A stretch of DNA of 33,307 nt from Beijerinckiaceae bacterium (GTDB lineage Bacteria > Pseudomonadota > Alphaproteobacteria > Rhizobiales > Beijerinckiaceae), in the NCBI GenBank assembly GCA_947478455.1, contig CANJWR010000032.1, positions 1 to 33,307 on the forward strand. The letters run 5' to 3'. Shown here in pieces: positions 1 through 10,086 of this stretch. Position numbers and translations under genes: made by a program. A model generated the notes under the pieces. The model saw only the letters and a program-made list of their open reading frames with translations, was not told where the DNA came from and did no database searches. Every line of letters begins with the position of its first letter. Position 1 is the stretch's first letter.

Positions 1-1
1 C

Positions 2-316
2 AAGGAAATGTCGGTCGGACGCTTCTACCTGAGCCGCCGCAATTACACGGCCGCCATCAACCGCTTCCGCGACGTTCTGGGCAAGTACCAGACCACCCGA
101 CATTCGGAAGAAGCTCTCTATCGCCTGACCGAAGCCTATATGGGCCTCGGCATCACCGGCGAGGCTCAGACAGCCGCCGCGGTGCTCGGCCACAATTTCC
201 CGGACGGCCAGTGGTATCAGGACGCCTACGGCCTGCTGAAGAACGGCGGACTTGAGCCCCAGGAGAGCCAGACCTCCTGGATCTCCAAAGTCTTCAAGAA
301 GGTCGGTCTCGGCTAG
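2..316 (+). CDS. bamD: Outer membrane assembly lipoprotein BamD, C-terminal fragment
   Basis: This is the C-terminal end of a TPR-type protein; the reading frame is open to the left edge, so the Met at position 8 is internal. The visible stretch has helix-turn-helix TPR spacing, with KEMSVGRFYLSRRNYTAAI followed by a second repeat around EEALYRLTEAYMGLG. It ends in a basic, amphipathic tail (WISKVFKKVGLG) typical of alphaproteobacterial BamD. BamD is a lipoprotein of the BAM complex, facing the periplasm, that helps insert beta-barrel proteins into the outer membrane. The lipobox would lie outside the window. The following gene is recN, 16 bases downstream, which is the usual alphaproteobacterial neighbour and supports the call. 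Confidence 0.85.
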   Translation, partial: KEMSVGRFYLSRRNYTAAINRFRDVLGKYQTTRHSEEALYRLTEAYMGLGITGEAQTAAAVLGHNFPDGQWYQDAYGLLKNGGLEPQESQTSWISKVFKKVGLG

Positions 317-332
317 ATTTCGGGAGAGCGCC

Positions 333-2000
333 GTGCTGGTTCGGCTCTCCATCCGCGACATCGTTCTCATCGACAGGCTTGATCTCGATCTTGCGAGCGG
401 CCTGTCGGTGCTGACCGGCGAAACCGGTGCGGGCAAATCCATTCTTCTGGACGCATTTGCTCTGGCGCTCGGCGCGCGCGGCGATGGATCGCTGGTGCGC
501 GAAGGCGAAGCGCAGGGTCAGGTCACGGCTGTCTTCGATCTCGCAAGTTCACACCCCGCTCTGAAGGCCGCGCAAGCGCAGGATCTTGTCATCGACGGCG
601 ATCTGATTCTTCGCCGCGTGCAGCTGGCCGACGGTCGCACCCGCGCTTTCGTCAACGACCAGCCCGTCAGCGCTCAGGCCATGCGGGCCATCGGCGGCGA
701 ACTCGTCGAAATCCACGGTCAGCACGACGACCGCGCGCTCGTCGATCCCGCCATGCACCGCAAGGTGATCGATGCGTTCGGCGGGCTTGATTCGCAGGCC
801 GCCGGAGTCCGCAAGGCCCATGGCGACTGGCGCAATGCGGCCGCCGCTACCGCGGCAGAGCAGGCCCGCATCGAAAAGGCCCGCGCCGATGCGGACTATC
901 TGCGGCACGCCCATGCAGAGCTGAAAAAACTCGGCCCCCAGCCGGGCGAGGAAACCGAACTCGCCAATCGCCGCACCGCCATGATGCAGGCCGAAAAGGT
1001 GACGTCGGAAATCCGCGACGCCAACGAGATCATGAACGGCGATCATTCGCCCACAGCCCTGCTGGCTGGCGCGATGCGCCGGCTTGAGCGCCGCTCGGCT
1101 CAGGCCCCTGCCCTTATCGAGCCTGCCGTCAAGGCCATCGATGCTGCACTCAATGCGCTCGACATCGCCGCCCAGACCCTCGATCAGGCGCTGCGCGACT
1201 GCAAGTTCGACCAGCGCGAAATGGAGCAGGTGGAAGAACGCCTGTTCGGACTGCGCGCCGCCGGCCGCAAATATTCGATGCCGGTCGACGAACTCGCCGC
1301 GCTGGCCTCAAAATATGCCGACGATCTGGCAGCGCTCGACGCCGGCGAAGCCCGGCTTGTGGCGCTGACCAAAGAGCAGACCCGTACCCGCGCGGCCTTC
1401 GAGGCCGCAGCTGCCGAACTTTCCGCCGCCCGCCTCAAGGCCGCCGCCAAACTCGACAAGGCCGTGAACGCCGAACTCGCTCCCCTGAAGCTCGAACATG
1501 CGCGCTTCATGACGCAGATCGACAGCGACGCCAAAACGGCCGGACCGGACGGCAACGACCGCGTCGAATTCTGGGTGCAGACCAATCCGGGCACCCGCCC
1601 AGGCCCACTGATGAAAGTGGCCTCGGGCGGCGAACTCGCTCGCTTCATGCTGGCCCTGAAAGTCGTGCTGGCGGATCGTGGCTCGGCGCCAACTCTGGTG
1701 TTCGACGAAATCGACACCGGTGTCGGCGGAGCGGTGGCGGACGCCATCGGGCAAAGGCTGATGCGGCTCGCCGGCAAAGTGCAGGTGCTGGCCGTCACCC
1801 ACGCCCCGCAGGTCGCGGCCCGCGCAGAAGGCCATTTCCGCATCGCCAAGAGCGCCGCCGACAAGGGCAAGCGCGTCGCCACCCGCGTCGAACCGCTTGC
1901 GGAAGACGCCCGACGCGAGGAAATCGCCCGCATGCTGTCGGGCGCGACCGTTACGGACGAGGCCCGCGCGGCCGCCGGAAAGCTGCTGGCGGCCAGCTAG
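333..2000 (+). CDS. recN: DNA repair protein RecN
   Basis: RecN is an SMC-like ATPase acting in recombinational repair of double-strand breaks. The frame is open further upstream, but the GTG at 333 is preferred. It gives the family-typical N-terminus (MLVRLSIRDIVLIDRLDL), follows a GGGAGAG ribosome-binding site and removes an 81-base overlap with bamD. From that start the protein has 555 residues, the usual RecN length. Walker A is GETGAGKS at residues 29-36. A long Ala/Glu-rich coiled-coil region fills the middle. The ABC signature (ASGGELARF) lies near residue 430 and Walker B (LVFDEIDTG) near 455-463. The stop codon overlaps the stop of the convergent lipoprotein gene by four bases. Confidence 0.95.
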   Translation: MLVRLSIRDIVLIDRLDLDLASGLSVLTGETGAGKSILLDAFALALGARGDGSLVREGEAQGQVTAVFDLASSHPALKAAQAQDLVIDGDLILRRVQLADGRTRAFVNDQPVSAQAMRAIGGELVEIHGQHDDRALVDPAMHRKVIDAFGGLDSQAAGVRKAHGDWRNAAAATAAEQARIEKARADADYLRHAHAELKKLGPQPGEETELANRRTAMMQAEKVTSEIRDANEIMNGDHSPTALLAGAMRRLERRSAQAPALIEPAVKAIDAALNALDIAAQTLDQALRDCKFDQREMEQVEERLFGLRAAGRKYSMPVDELAALASKYADDLAALDAGEARLVALTKEQTRTRAAFEAAAAELSAARLKAAAKLDKAVNAELAPLKLEHARFMTQIDSDAKTAGPDGNDRVEFWVQTNPGTRPGPLMKVASGGELARFMLALKVVLADRGSAPTLVFDEIDTGVGGAVADAIGQRLMRLAGKVQVLAVTHAPQVAARAEGHFRIAKSAADKGKRVATRVEPLAEDARREEIARMLSGATVTDEARAAAGKLLAAS

Positions 2001-2521
2001 CGCCGGATCGTCAGGGTAATTTCCCCGACCTTCACGCCGAATTTCGAAACGACCGCCCGATTCAGCACCACATTCGGCGCAGTCTGGGTCAGCACATCCT
2101 CGAATCGCACGATGGTCGCCGAACCCTGCGAAGTCAGGTCAGCCTCATAGGAGAGACGGAAAGACTTCCCGTCCTGCACGCCGGTTGCGGTTCCGATCAC
2201 ATCTTCCCGCGTGCCAGACCATTTTCCGTCCGCAAGTTTCGTCAAACGCCACGTCTTGCGATCGCGCGCGCCGTCCGCAAACACGAAATCCTCGGCCAGA
2301 ACCAGCGTGCTGCCGTTCCAGCGGCCGTTCAGCGTTGCGGTGAGCTTGCGCTCCGCGCCGGTAATCGTGTTGCGGAACACGCCTTCCGCCCGCGTACGGC
2401 CCGCCAGAAATTTCTCGATCTGGAGCGGCGCATCGCGAAACGCCGCATCCGGCGCCGGAACTGTGGCGCATCCAGCGAGCGGCGCGACAACGAGGGCGAG
2501 GCAAAGCTTGAGAGCGCTCAT
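1997..2521 (-). CDS. DUF3833-like putative lipoprotein
   Basis: The protein has 174 residues from the ATG at 2521, chosen because it gives a clean lipoprotein signal. The N-terminus MSALKLCLALVVAPLAGC carries a lipobox (L15-A16-G17-C18), so Cys18 should be lipidated and the protein exported. The body is beta-rich and resembles DUF3833-type proteins: a run of Gly/Trp-containing strands (GRWNGSTLVLAEDFVFADG, then RKTWRLTKLADGKWSG). Its function is unknown. It is transcribed toward recN and overlaps its stop by four bases, and it is divergent from ligA. A longer upstream start at 2584 is possible but would bury the signal peptide. Confidence 0.75.
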   Translation of the reverse strand: MSALKLCLALVVAPLAGCATVPAPDAAFRDAPLQIEKFLAGRTRAEGVFRNTITGAERKLTATLNGRWNGSTLVLAEDFVFADGARDRKTWRLTKLADGKWSGTREDVIGTATGVQDGKSFRLSYEADLTSQGSATIVRFEDVLTQTAPNVVLNRAVVSKFGVKVGEITLTIRR

Positions 2522-4731
<2,210 letters not shown>

Positions 4732-4738
4732 GATCGAC

Positions 4739-5233
4739 ATGAAAAGTCTGCTGGCCGGCGTCGCCTTCTTGTCTGTTTGCGCCTTCGCGCCCGCAAAGGC
4801 TGCAGACGATACGCCCGAGGCGCTGATCGAAACCGCCTATGCGCAAGTGAAGAAAGTCTTCGCACCCGGCGGCGCATCGACCGCCAAATTCGATCCGCTG
4901 GCAAAGCCCAACGCGCCGAAGTTTTTCACCAAACGCGCGCTCGACAATCTCGCCGCCGCGCAAAAGAAGGACGAGATGGCGCTGGATTTCGACCCTTTCA
5001 TCGCCGGGCAGGACGCCGAACTCGGCCCCATCACGATCAAGCGACTTTCGGGCGACGCCTGCGCCGCAAAGGTGGAAGCAACAGTAGTCAATTTCGGTAA
5101 ACCGGCGCGCATTCTGTTCGATGTCGTCCATACGCGCGCCGGCTGGCGCATCGCCGAGATACGCGGTCCCGAATATATCTTCACCCAAGTTGGCCGCAAG
5201 ACCCCGCTGCCGCCCGAAAAGGGTATCTGCTGA
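4739..5233 (+). CDS. DUF3828-like secreted protein
   Basis: The 164-residue protein begins with a Sec signal peptide (MKSLLAGVAFLSVCAFAPAKA, likely cut before ADD). The mature part resembles DUF3828-type proteins, which have an NTF2-like fold: a helix (EALIETAYAQVKKVFA), a region with FFTKRALDNLAAA, then strands ending in GWRIAEI before a conserved-looking GPEY. Function is unknown. It starts seven bases after ligA and is probably cotranscribed with it. It converges on the Sel1-repeat gene with only two bases between the stop codons. Confidence 0.7.
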   Translation: MKSLLAGVAFLSVCAFAPAKAADDTPEALIETAYAQVKKVFAPGGASTAKFDPLAKPNAPKFFTKRALDNLAAAQKKDEMALDFDPFIAGQDAELGPITIKRLSGDACAAKVEATVVNFGKPARILFDVVHTRAGWRIAEIRGPEYIFTQVGRKTPLPPEKGIC

Positions 5234-5235
5234 AT

Positions 5236-5748
5236 CTATTGTGCTGAAGCGTAGCGCTGCCGGTACGTGGTGGTGAGCCGAAAGGCCGACAGCATTTCTT
5301 CGTGAGTCTTCATCTGCTGAAGCGCAATCGTGCGACAACCGCCCGCCCCGTTGCCGCCATGGTCGGCCGCCAGTTCGCACCACGCATAGGCGACAACGGA
5401 ACTCTGCGGCACGCCCTTGCCGCGCAAATAGAGACGGCCCAGCATAGCCTGCCCCTCGGCCTGTCCGTGTTCGGCAGCCTTGTGATACCAGTAGGCGGCG
5501 GCCTCTGCATCCATCGTAACGCCGAGACCACGATCGAACATGAAGCCGATAGAGGCCTGCGACTTGGCGTCTTCGCGCTCGGCCAGTGGATGCCAGATGC
5601 CCATCGCAATATCGTAATCGCCACGCTGAAAGGCCGAGAGGCCCTTGCGGAAGCCCTCGTCCGCTTCATTCGACCGTGCTGGCTCGTTCGCCAGCAGGGC
5701 CCACAACCCGGCCATTATCAAGGAAAACGTCGCCCGACCTTTCGCCAT
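5236..5748 (-). CDS. Sel1-repeat (TPR-like) secreted protein
   Basis: The frame is open to 5811, but the ATG at 5748 is preferred because it puts a hydrophobic export signal at the N-terminus (MAKGRATFSLIMAGLWALLA). That gives 170 residues. Sel1-type repeats cover about residues 61-95 (AKSQASIGFMFDRGLGVTMD followed by AEAAAYWYHKAAEHG) and 97-131 (GQAMLGRLYLRGKGVPQ followed by YAWCELAADHG). Such short Sel1 proteins act as periplasmic or envelope protein-interaction scaffolds; the partner here is unknown. Its stop codon nearly touches the convergent DUF3828-like gene. Confidence 0.8.
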   Translation of the reverse strand: MAKGRATFSLIMAGLWALLANEPARSNEADEGFRKGLSAFQRGDYDIAMGIWHPLAEREDAKSQASIGFMFDRGLGVTMDAEAAAYWYHKAAEHGQAEGQAMLGRLYLRGKGVPQSSVVAYAWCELAADHGGNGAGGCRTIALQQMKTHEEMLSAFRLTTTYRQRYASAQ

Positions 5749-5846
5749 TGCGATTCTCCGCGTCTGCTCCCGGACTTTCGGGAATGATGACACCGGAAAA
5801 GGACGAGGCAAACGCCGTGCAAGTTCCGCCGATCACATACAGGTGA

Positions 5847-6554
5847 TCAGATATCCACCACGTCGCGGGTCGCGTCCGCCACCGCCCAGCGGGCGCTCAT
5901 CTGCAATTCCGCCCCGGCGCGCGCCGCCAGTTCCTCGGCAGCCGCTTCCACCGAGCCCCAGCCGTTCGACTGGAGAGTCACCACCACCCGGCGGGATGCC
6001 GGCATCACGATGGTCCGCGCATCCTGTCGCCAGTTCCAGCGCCGGCACAGCACATGCGCCTCATCGGCATAAACCACCTCGCCGGCTTTCGGCGGCTGTT
6101 CCGGCCCCAGCCCCTCGATCGGCGCCATATCCAGAAACGTGTCGCCCTCGCGGGCGAACCGGAAGGCCAGATCGCCCGTCACGAGGTCGAGATCGTCCGC
6201 CCCCACGCACAGAACATGGGCAAGCGAAACCGCATTGTAGAGATCGACCAAACCGTTGATGGGCGGCAGGGTATCGCCCGCCAGCACGCGCTTCACAAGC
6301 CGCTCGACAGACGAGCGATAGCTGGTGCTCTTGATCCCGAAACCCTTGTAGGCCGAACGCCAGGCGGCCACACCCGGAATGCCCGACAATTCCTGCCCGG
6401 CCCAGCGCGTCCTGCAGTCGGCTTCCGCCTGCGCGACAAAATCCGCGATCCCCGGCGTGCGAGTCGCCGAAACCCCATCGCCCTCCAGCACCACAATGGC
6501 GACCCAGAAGTCGGGAAAGCGTTGAAGCAATTCAGAAATAACAAGGCGCGTCAT
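5847..6554 (-). CDS. B3/B4 tRNA-binding-domain protein
   Basis: The 235-residue protein resembles stand-alone B3/B4 domain proteins, related to the editing domain of the phenylalanyl-tRNA synthetase beta subunit. Recognisable elements are the N-terminal VISELLQRFPDFWVAIVVL and GIPGVAAWRSAYKGFGIKST with SSVERLVKRVL. The central INGLVDLYNAVSLAHVLCVG and the RREGD-like FAREGDTFLDM are followed by GEVVYADEAHVLCRRWNWRQ. This arrangement is typical of bacterial free-standing homologues, some suspected of trans-editing mischarged tRNA. The ATG at 6554 is used; a TTG two codons upstream is also open. Function here is inferred from the family only. Confidence 0.8.
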   Translation of the reverse strand: MTRLVISELLQRFPDFWVAIVVLEGDGVSATRTPGIADFVAQAEADCRTRWAGQELSGIPGVAAWRSAYKGFGIKSTSYRSSVERLVKRVLAGDTLPPINGLVDLYNAVSLAHVLCVGADDLDLVTGDLAFRFAREGDTFLDMAPIEGLGPEQPPKAGEVVYADEAHVLCRRWNWRQDARTIVMPASRRVVVTLQSNGWGSVEAAAEELAARAGAELQMSARWAVADATRDVVDI

Positions 6555-6763
6555 GGGCAAAAGGCGATCCGGCTATGAGTCGATGGCGCAAACTAAAGGC
6601 GATCAGGCGCTTTGCGAAGCTCTGATGATTATGCATCGCATCACGCAAATCGACCCGTTTGTCGCGGCCGGGTCACCATTTCGTGTTGCGGATTGACCGG
6701 ATGTGTCATGCGAGTGACGAACAAAGAGCCTACAAGATGTCCATCACATCGGGAGCAAGGTTC
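6555..6763. promoter_or_regulatory. Divergent intergenic region
   Basis: About 210 bases separate the B3/B4-domain gene from the TTC38-like gene and should hold promoters for both. An open frame from a TTG at 6659 enters the downstream gene, but that leader shows no domain and the ATG at 6764 has the better ribosome-binding site. No clear promoter hexamers or palindromes were recognised. Confidence 0.3.
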
Positions 6764-8116
6764 ATGCTGACGGATCGCTACAACGGCGAACATTCGACGT
6801 CAGACCGCCATGCCGTAGAGGCATTCGAGCGAGCTGCCTTCGAGTTTCTGGCCCATCGCCCGGGCGCCGGACCTCTGCTGGATCAGGCGCTTGAACACGA
6901 TTCCGACCATGTTTCCAGCGTCGCACTCAAGGGTTTCGGCAGCGTGTTGCTCGCCCGCAAGGAGCATGTGGCGACGGCGCGCATATTCGCCGCACGGGCC
7001 ATTGCGGCGGTGGGCGCAAGGCCCGCAACCGGCGGAGAACGGGCGCTTGCGGCGGCGCTCGACAAGGCCTCGCGCGGAGAATGGCTCGCGGCGGCGGATA
7101 TTTTGCAATCCCGGCTGGTTGATCAACCGCTCGATGCTGTTGCGCTGAAACTCGCACACGGGCTGCGTTTCCTCGCCGGCGATCAGGACGGAATGCTGGC
7201 CGGAACAGCGAGCGTCATTAACTCATGGTCGCCATCAATTCCCGGCTATGGCTTCGCGCTTGGCTGTCACGCCTTTGCGCTGGAAGAACATGGCCACTAC
7301 CGGGCCGCCGAACAGACGGCAAAAAAAGGATTGTCCTTTGAACCCGCCGACGTGTGGGGTCTGCACGCCATTGCGCATGTCCACACGATGGAAGGTCGCT
7401 ATGACGACGGCATTGCGTGGCTGACGCAGACGAGTCCCGTCTGGGCGTCCAGCAATAATTTCACCTTTCATCTGTCTTGGCACATCGCGCTCCTGCACTT
7501 CTCCAAAGGCGAGATCGGCCGCGCGCTGGAGCTTTACGACCGCGAGATTCGTCCCGGCCTCAGCGACGATTTCCGTGACATCGCCAATGCGGTTTCGCTG
7601 CTCTGGCGCATGCGGCAACAGGGAATCGACACCCGCGAGCGTTTCGCGGAACTGCATGCCTTCGCCAGAACGCGCGCCCAGGATTCCACGCTAGTCTTTG
7701 CCAGCCTGCATCACCTGCTGACCATGAAAGCCTGCGGCGACTGCGCGGGCGTCAAGGAAATCCTGCACACCATCAACCGTCTGGCTGATCGGCAGACTGG
7801 CGATCAGTCGTCCATTGCGAGCGATGTCGGCGTCGAACTAGCGCGTGTGATCGCCGGGTTGACGCCCAACGCCGGCGCGCACGCCGAATTCGGCAGGCTT
7901 GCACGCATGACGTCTCGCATCGGTGGCAGCAATGAACAACGCGACGTCTTCCTGCGCACACTGGCGCTTGTCGCCGCCGACGATGGTGACCGCGCCGGCG
8001 CCGAAAGCGTTCTGGCCATTCGTCACAAACTCAAACGCGAAACGCATTTTGCCGGAATAGTCGCGATACGCATCGAAAAGGGCATCGAAAGTCAGGCAGT
8101 CCGCGAGGTTGCTTGA
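6764..8116 (+). CDS. TTC38-like tetratricopeptide repeat protein
   Basis: From the ATG at 6764 the protein has 450 residues, close to eukaryotic TTC38 and its bacterial homologues (StaR-like TPR superfamily). This start follows GGAGCAAGG and gives the typical N-terminus MLTDRYNGEHSTSDRHAVEA. A TTG at 6659 and an ATG at 6737 are in frame but less convincing. Diagnostic segments are HAFALEEHGHYRAAEQTAKK with LSFEPADVWGLHAIAHVHTM, then EGRYDDGIAWL and FHLSWHIALLHFSKGEIGRA. No signal peptide or membrane segment is seen, so it is probably cytoplasmic. The biochemical role of the family is not established. The gene stands alone on the plus strand. Confidence 0.85.
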   Translation: MLTDRYNGEHSTSDRHAVEAFERAAFEFLAHRPGAGPLLDQALEHDSDHVSSVALKGFGSVLLARKEHVATARIFAARAIAAVGARPATGGERALAAALDKASRGEWLAAADILQSRLVDQPLDAVALKLAHGLRFLAGDQDGMLAGTASVINSWSPSIPGYGFALGCHAFALEEHGHYRAAEQTAKKGLSFEPADVWGLHAIAHVHTMEGRYDDGIAWLTQTSPVWASSNNFTFHLSWHIALLHFSKGEIGRALELYDREIRPGLSDDFRDIANAVSLLWRMRQQGIDTRERFAELHAFARTRAQDSTLVFASLHHLLTMKACGDCAGVKEILHTINRLADRQTGDQSSIASDVGVELARVIAGLTPNAGAHAEFGRLARMTSRIGGSNEQRDVFLRTLALVAADDGDRAGAESVLAIRHKLKRETHFAGIVAIRIEKGIESQAVREVA

Positions 8117-8171
8117 GATTGCAGGCCGGAAGGGCTAGTCCAGCTTTCTTTCGATCATCCGGATCACCAGC

Positions 8172-9359
8172 TTGAACGTCCCTGCTCCGCAACCGAGCGT
8201 CAAAGCCACGCCCGTGCGTCGCGCACGCGATCCGCGCCTCGATTTCTTTCGCGGGCTCGGCATGTTCATCATTCTGATCGCCCATGTGCGATCAAACTCG
8301 TGGGCAAGCTGGATTCCCGCGCGCTTCGGTTTCAGCGACGCCGCAGACATGTTCGTTTTCTGCTCCGGCATGGCCTCGTCCCTCGCTTTCGGGCGCTTGT
8401 TCGTCGAAACCGGTTGGTGGCAGGGAACAGCCCGCATCCTGTTCCGCATCTGGCAGGTTTACTGGGCGCATATCGGTAGTTTTCTCATTGTCTGCCTCGT
8501 CATGCTGACGGCAGATTCATGGATCGGCAGCGAGCACTACATCAACGGCGAAATCCCCATCGGGGAATTCCTGCAGAACGTGCGCGAACGCCTGCCGCAA
8601 TTTCTGACGCTGCACTACACGCCGGCCTATTTCGACATATTGCCCATGTATCTGGCGATCCTCGCCATGGTGCCTATTGTGATGGGACTTGCGAAAATCG
8701 ATCCGCGACTGGCTGGCGCCTTCGTGGTCGCCTGCTGGATCGGGGCGAATTTCTTCGGACTGAACTTCATCGGCGACCAGAAGACCGGCGAGGGCTGGTA
8801 TTTCAATCCCTTCGGCTGGCAATTGATCTTCTTCACCGGTTTCGCGTTAATTCGCGGCTGGTTGCCCGCGCCGCCGATCAATCGAGCGCTTGTCATCACC
8901 TCCATTTCAATCGTTGTCGCCGCTGCCCCGATCTCCTGTCAGGAAGGCTATCAATGCTATGCGGGCTTCGGTCATGCGCCCGTACTGGCCGACGTTCAGG
9001 ACCATCTGCGCGAATGGTGGACTGGCAAGAACAACTACGGGTTCCTGCGCTACATTCATTTTATGTCGACGGTTTATCTGGCCTTTGTGCTGGCCGGAGA
9101 ACGCGGACGCAATCTGAAGGGCCCGCTGGTGGACATAACCCTGCAAGTGGGCCAACAAACGCTCGCGGTGTTCCTCACCGGACTGGTGGCGGCGCAGATC
9201 ATGGGCATCGCGCTCGACCTGATGGGGCGAACCTTCGTCACGCAGGCTTTGGTCAATCTGGCAGGCTTTGCGATCCTGATCGCCGCCGCCCGCGTCGTCG
9301 GGTGGTTCAAGAGCCCGCCATGGCGCGGGCCGGCGAAAACCTCAGCCGGTGCGGCCTAG
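8172..9359 (+). CDS. OpgC-type membrane acyltransferase (copy 1)
   Basis: The 395-residue polytopic membrane protein belongs to the OpgC family, part of the acyltransferase-3 superfamily. OpgC proteins add succinyl or other acyl groups to osmoregulated periplasmic glucans. The hallmark R-x10-H motif is present as Arg27 and His38 in DFFRGLGMFIILIAHV. Further OpgC-like features are GFSDAADMFVFCSGMAS, the YFDILPMYLAIL segment, and WYFNPFGWQLIFFTGFAL. About ten transmembrane segments can be drawn. The start is a TTG at 8172; the next ATG lies inside the first membrane helix, so a weak start is likely real. The 3' end overlaps the convergent 2OG-oxygenase gene by 18 bases. A second OpgC gene lies at 22222. 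Confidence 0.9.
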   Translation: MNVPAPQPSVKATPVRRARDPRLDFFRGLGMFIILIAHVRSNSWASWIPARFGFSDAADMFVFCSGMASSLAFGRLFVETGWWQGTARILFRIWQVYWAHIGSFLIVCLVMLTADSWIGSEHYINGEIPIGEFLQNVRERLPQFLTLHYTPAYFDILPMYLAILAMVPIVMGLAKIDPRLAGAFVVACWIGANFFGLNFIGDQKTGEGWYFNPFGWQLIFFTGFALIRGWLPAPPINRALVITSISIVVAAAPISCQEGYQCYAGFGHAPVLADVQDHLREWWTGKNNYGFLRYIHFMSTVYLAFVLAGERGRNLKGPLVDITLQVGQQTLAVFLTGLVAAQIMGIALDLMGRTFVTQALVNLAGFAILIAAARVVGWFKSPPWRGPAKTSAGAA

Positions 9360-10004
9360 AATGGCGTTGCCGATCTTCTTCATGCGCGTCGACAGGCGAT
9401 GGCGCCCCTGCTCGCGATCAACCACGTCCTGACTGGTCACCCAGTTGAGCTGGATCGCCCGGCGCGGGCCCTCATGCGGCTTGTGGCCGTGCCATGACTT
9501 GTCGGAGCGCAAGAACGCCAGCAACGTGCCTCCGTTGGGCGGCACTTCGGCGACCGGATTTTCGAGCGATGTCCCGCTGCGCAAGACCCGCAAACGCCCG
9601 CCTTCGGCCTCCCAGCCTTCGTTCATATAGAGCAGCACGGTGATGATCTTGGTGCGGGAATCCGTATGGATTTCGCCGTCGCGCGCCCGAACGAAACCGC
9701 GCACCGTGTACATGGTCGGGCGTCCCGTCAGGTCGATCCCGAACTTCGTTTCAATGGCCTTGCGAAAGGCCTCGCCCTGCAATTCCTCGATCAGCCCGGC
9801 GAAATGCCCCGCAATGGAGAGTTCGGACGGCGGATGCGAGCCCGGGCCGGGAACGATTGGAAAATCCTTCGAGACCTGCGGAAAAGCTGAGGGCTCGATG
9901 AAATTCGGCACGATCAGAAAATCGTAAGGGTCGCGTTCGAGCGGCGTGCGCCCGAGGGCCGGAAGATCGAGATAACCCATTTTGGCGTCGCTTGATTCCA
10001 TCAT
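9342..10004 (-). CDS. 2OG-Fe(II) oxygenase
   Basis: The 220-residue protein is a prolyl-hydroxylase-like 2-oxoglutarate/Fe(II) dioxygenase. The iron triad is visible as His113 and Asp115 (EIHTDSRTKIITVLLYMN) with the distal His172 (SWHGH). Arg182, ten residues later, is placed to bind the 2OG carboxylate. FLIVPNFIEP near the N-terminus is typical of the family. The substrate is unknown; relatives hydroxylate proteins or small molecules. Two adjacent ATGs (10004, 10001) and one at 9980 are possible starts. The first two lie inside a strong inverted repeat. It is downstream of the KAP NTPase on the same strand and overlaps OpgC copy 1 by 18 bases tail to tail. Confidence 0.85.
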   Translation of the reverse strand: MMESSDAKMGYLDLPALGRTPLERDPYDFLIVPNFIEPSAFPQVSKDFPIVPGPGSHPPSELSIAGHFAGLIEELQGEAFRKAIETKFGIDLTGRPTMYTVRGFVRARDGEIHTDSRTKIITVLLYMNEGWEAEGGRLRVLRSGTSLENPVAEVPPNGGTLLAFLRSDKSWHGHKPHEGPRRAIQLNWVTSQDVVDREQGRHRLSTRMKKIGNAILGRTG

Positions 10005-10025
10005 GCCGCCCGTTTGGGCGGCATG
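10002..10025. repeat. Perfect inverted repeat over the oxygenase start codon
   Basis: CATGCCGCCC and GGGCGGCATG form a perfect 10-base-pair stem around a GTTT loop, extendable by one T-A pair. On the minus strand it covers the ATG at 10004 of the oxygenase gene. A transcript would therefore fold the start codon into a hairpin. It may be a terminator of upstream transcription, a translational control element, or a sign that the true start is the ATG at 9980. Confidence 0.6.
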
Positions 10026-10037
10026 AAGATGACGGAG

Positions 10038-10064
10038 GGCGTCCGATTTGGCAAATCGGACGCC
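10038..10064 (-). terminator. Strong hairpin after the KAP NTPase gene
   Basis: GGCGTCCGATTT and AAATCGGACGCC form a perfect 12-base-pair stem around a three-base loop. It lies 23 bases beyond the stop codon of the minus-strand KAP gene. No T-tract follows on the minus strand, so it is either a weak terminator or an mRNA-stabilising hairpin between the KAP and oxygenase genes. Confidence 0.5.
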
Positions 10065-10086
10065 GTTTCAGTGGATTGCAGGCTGG

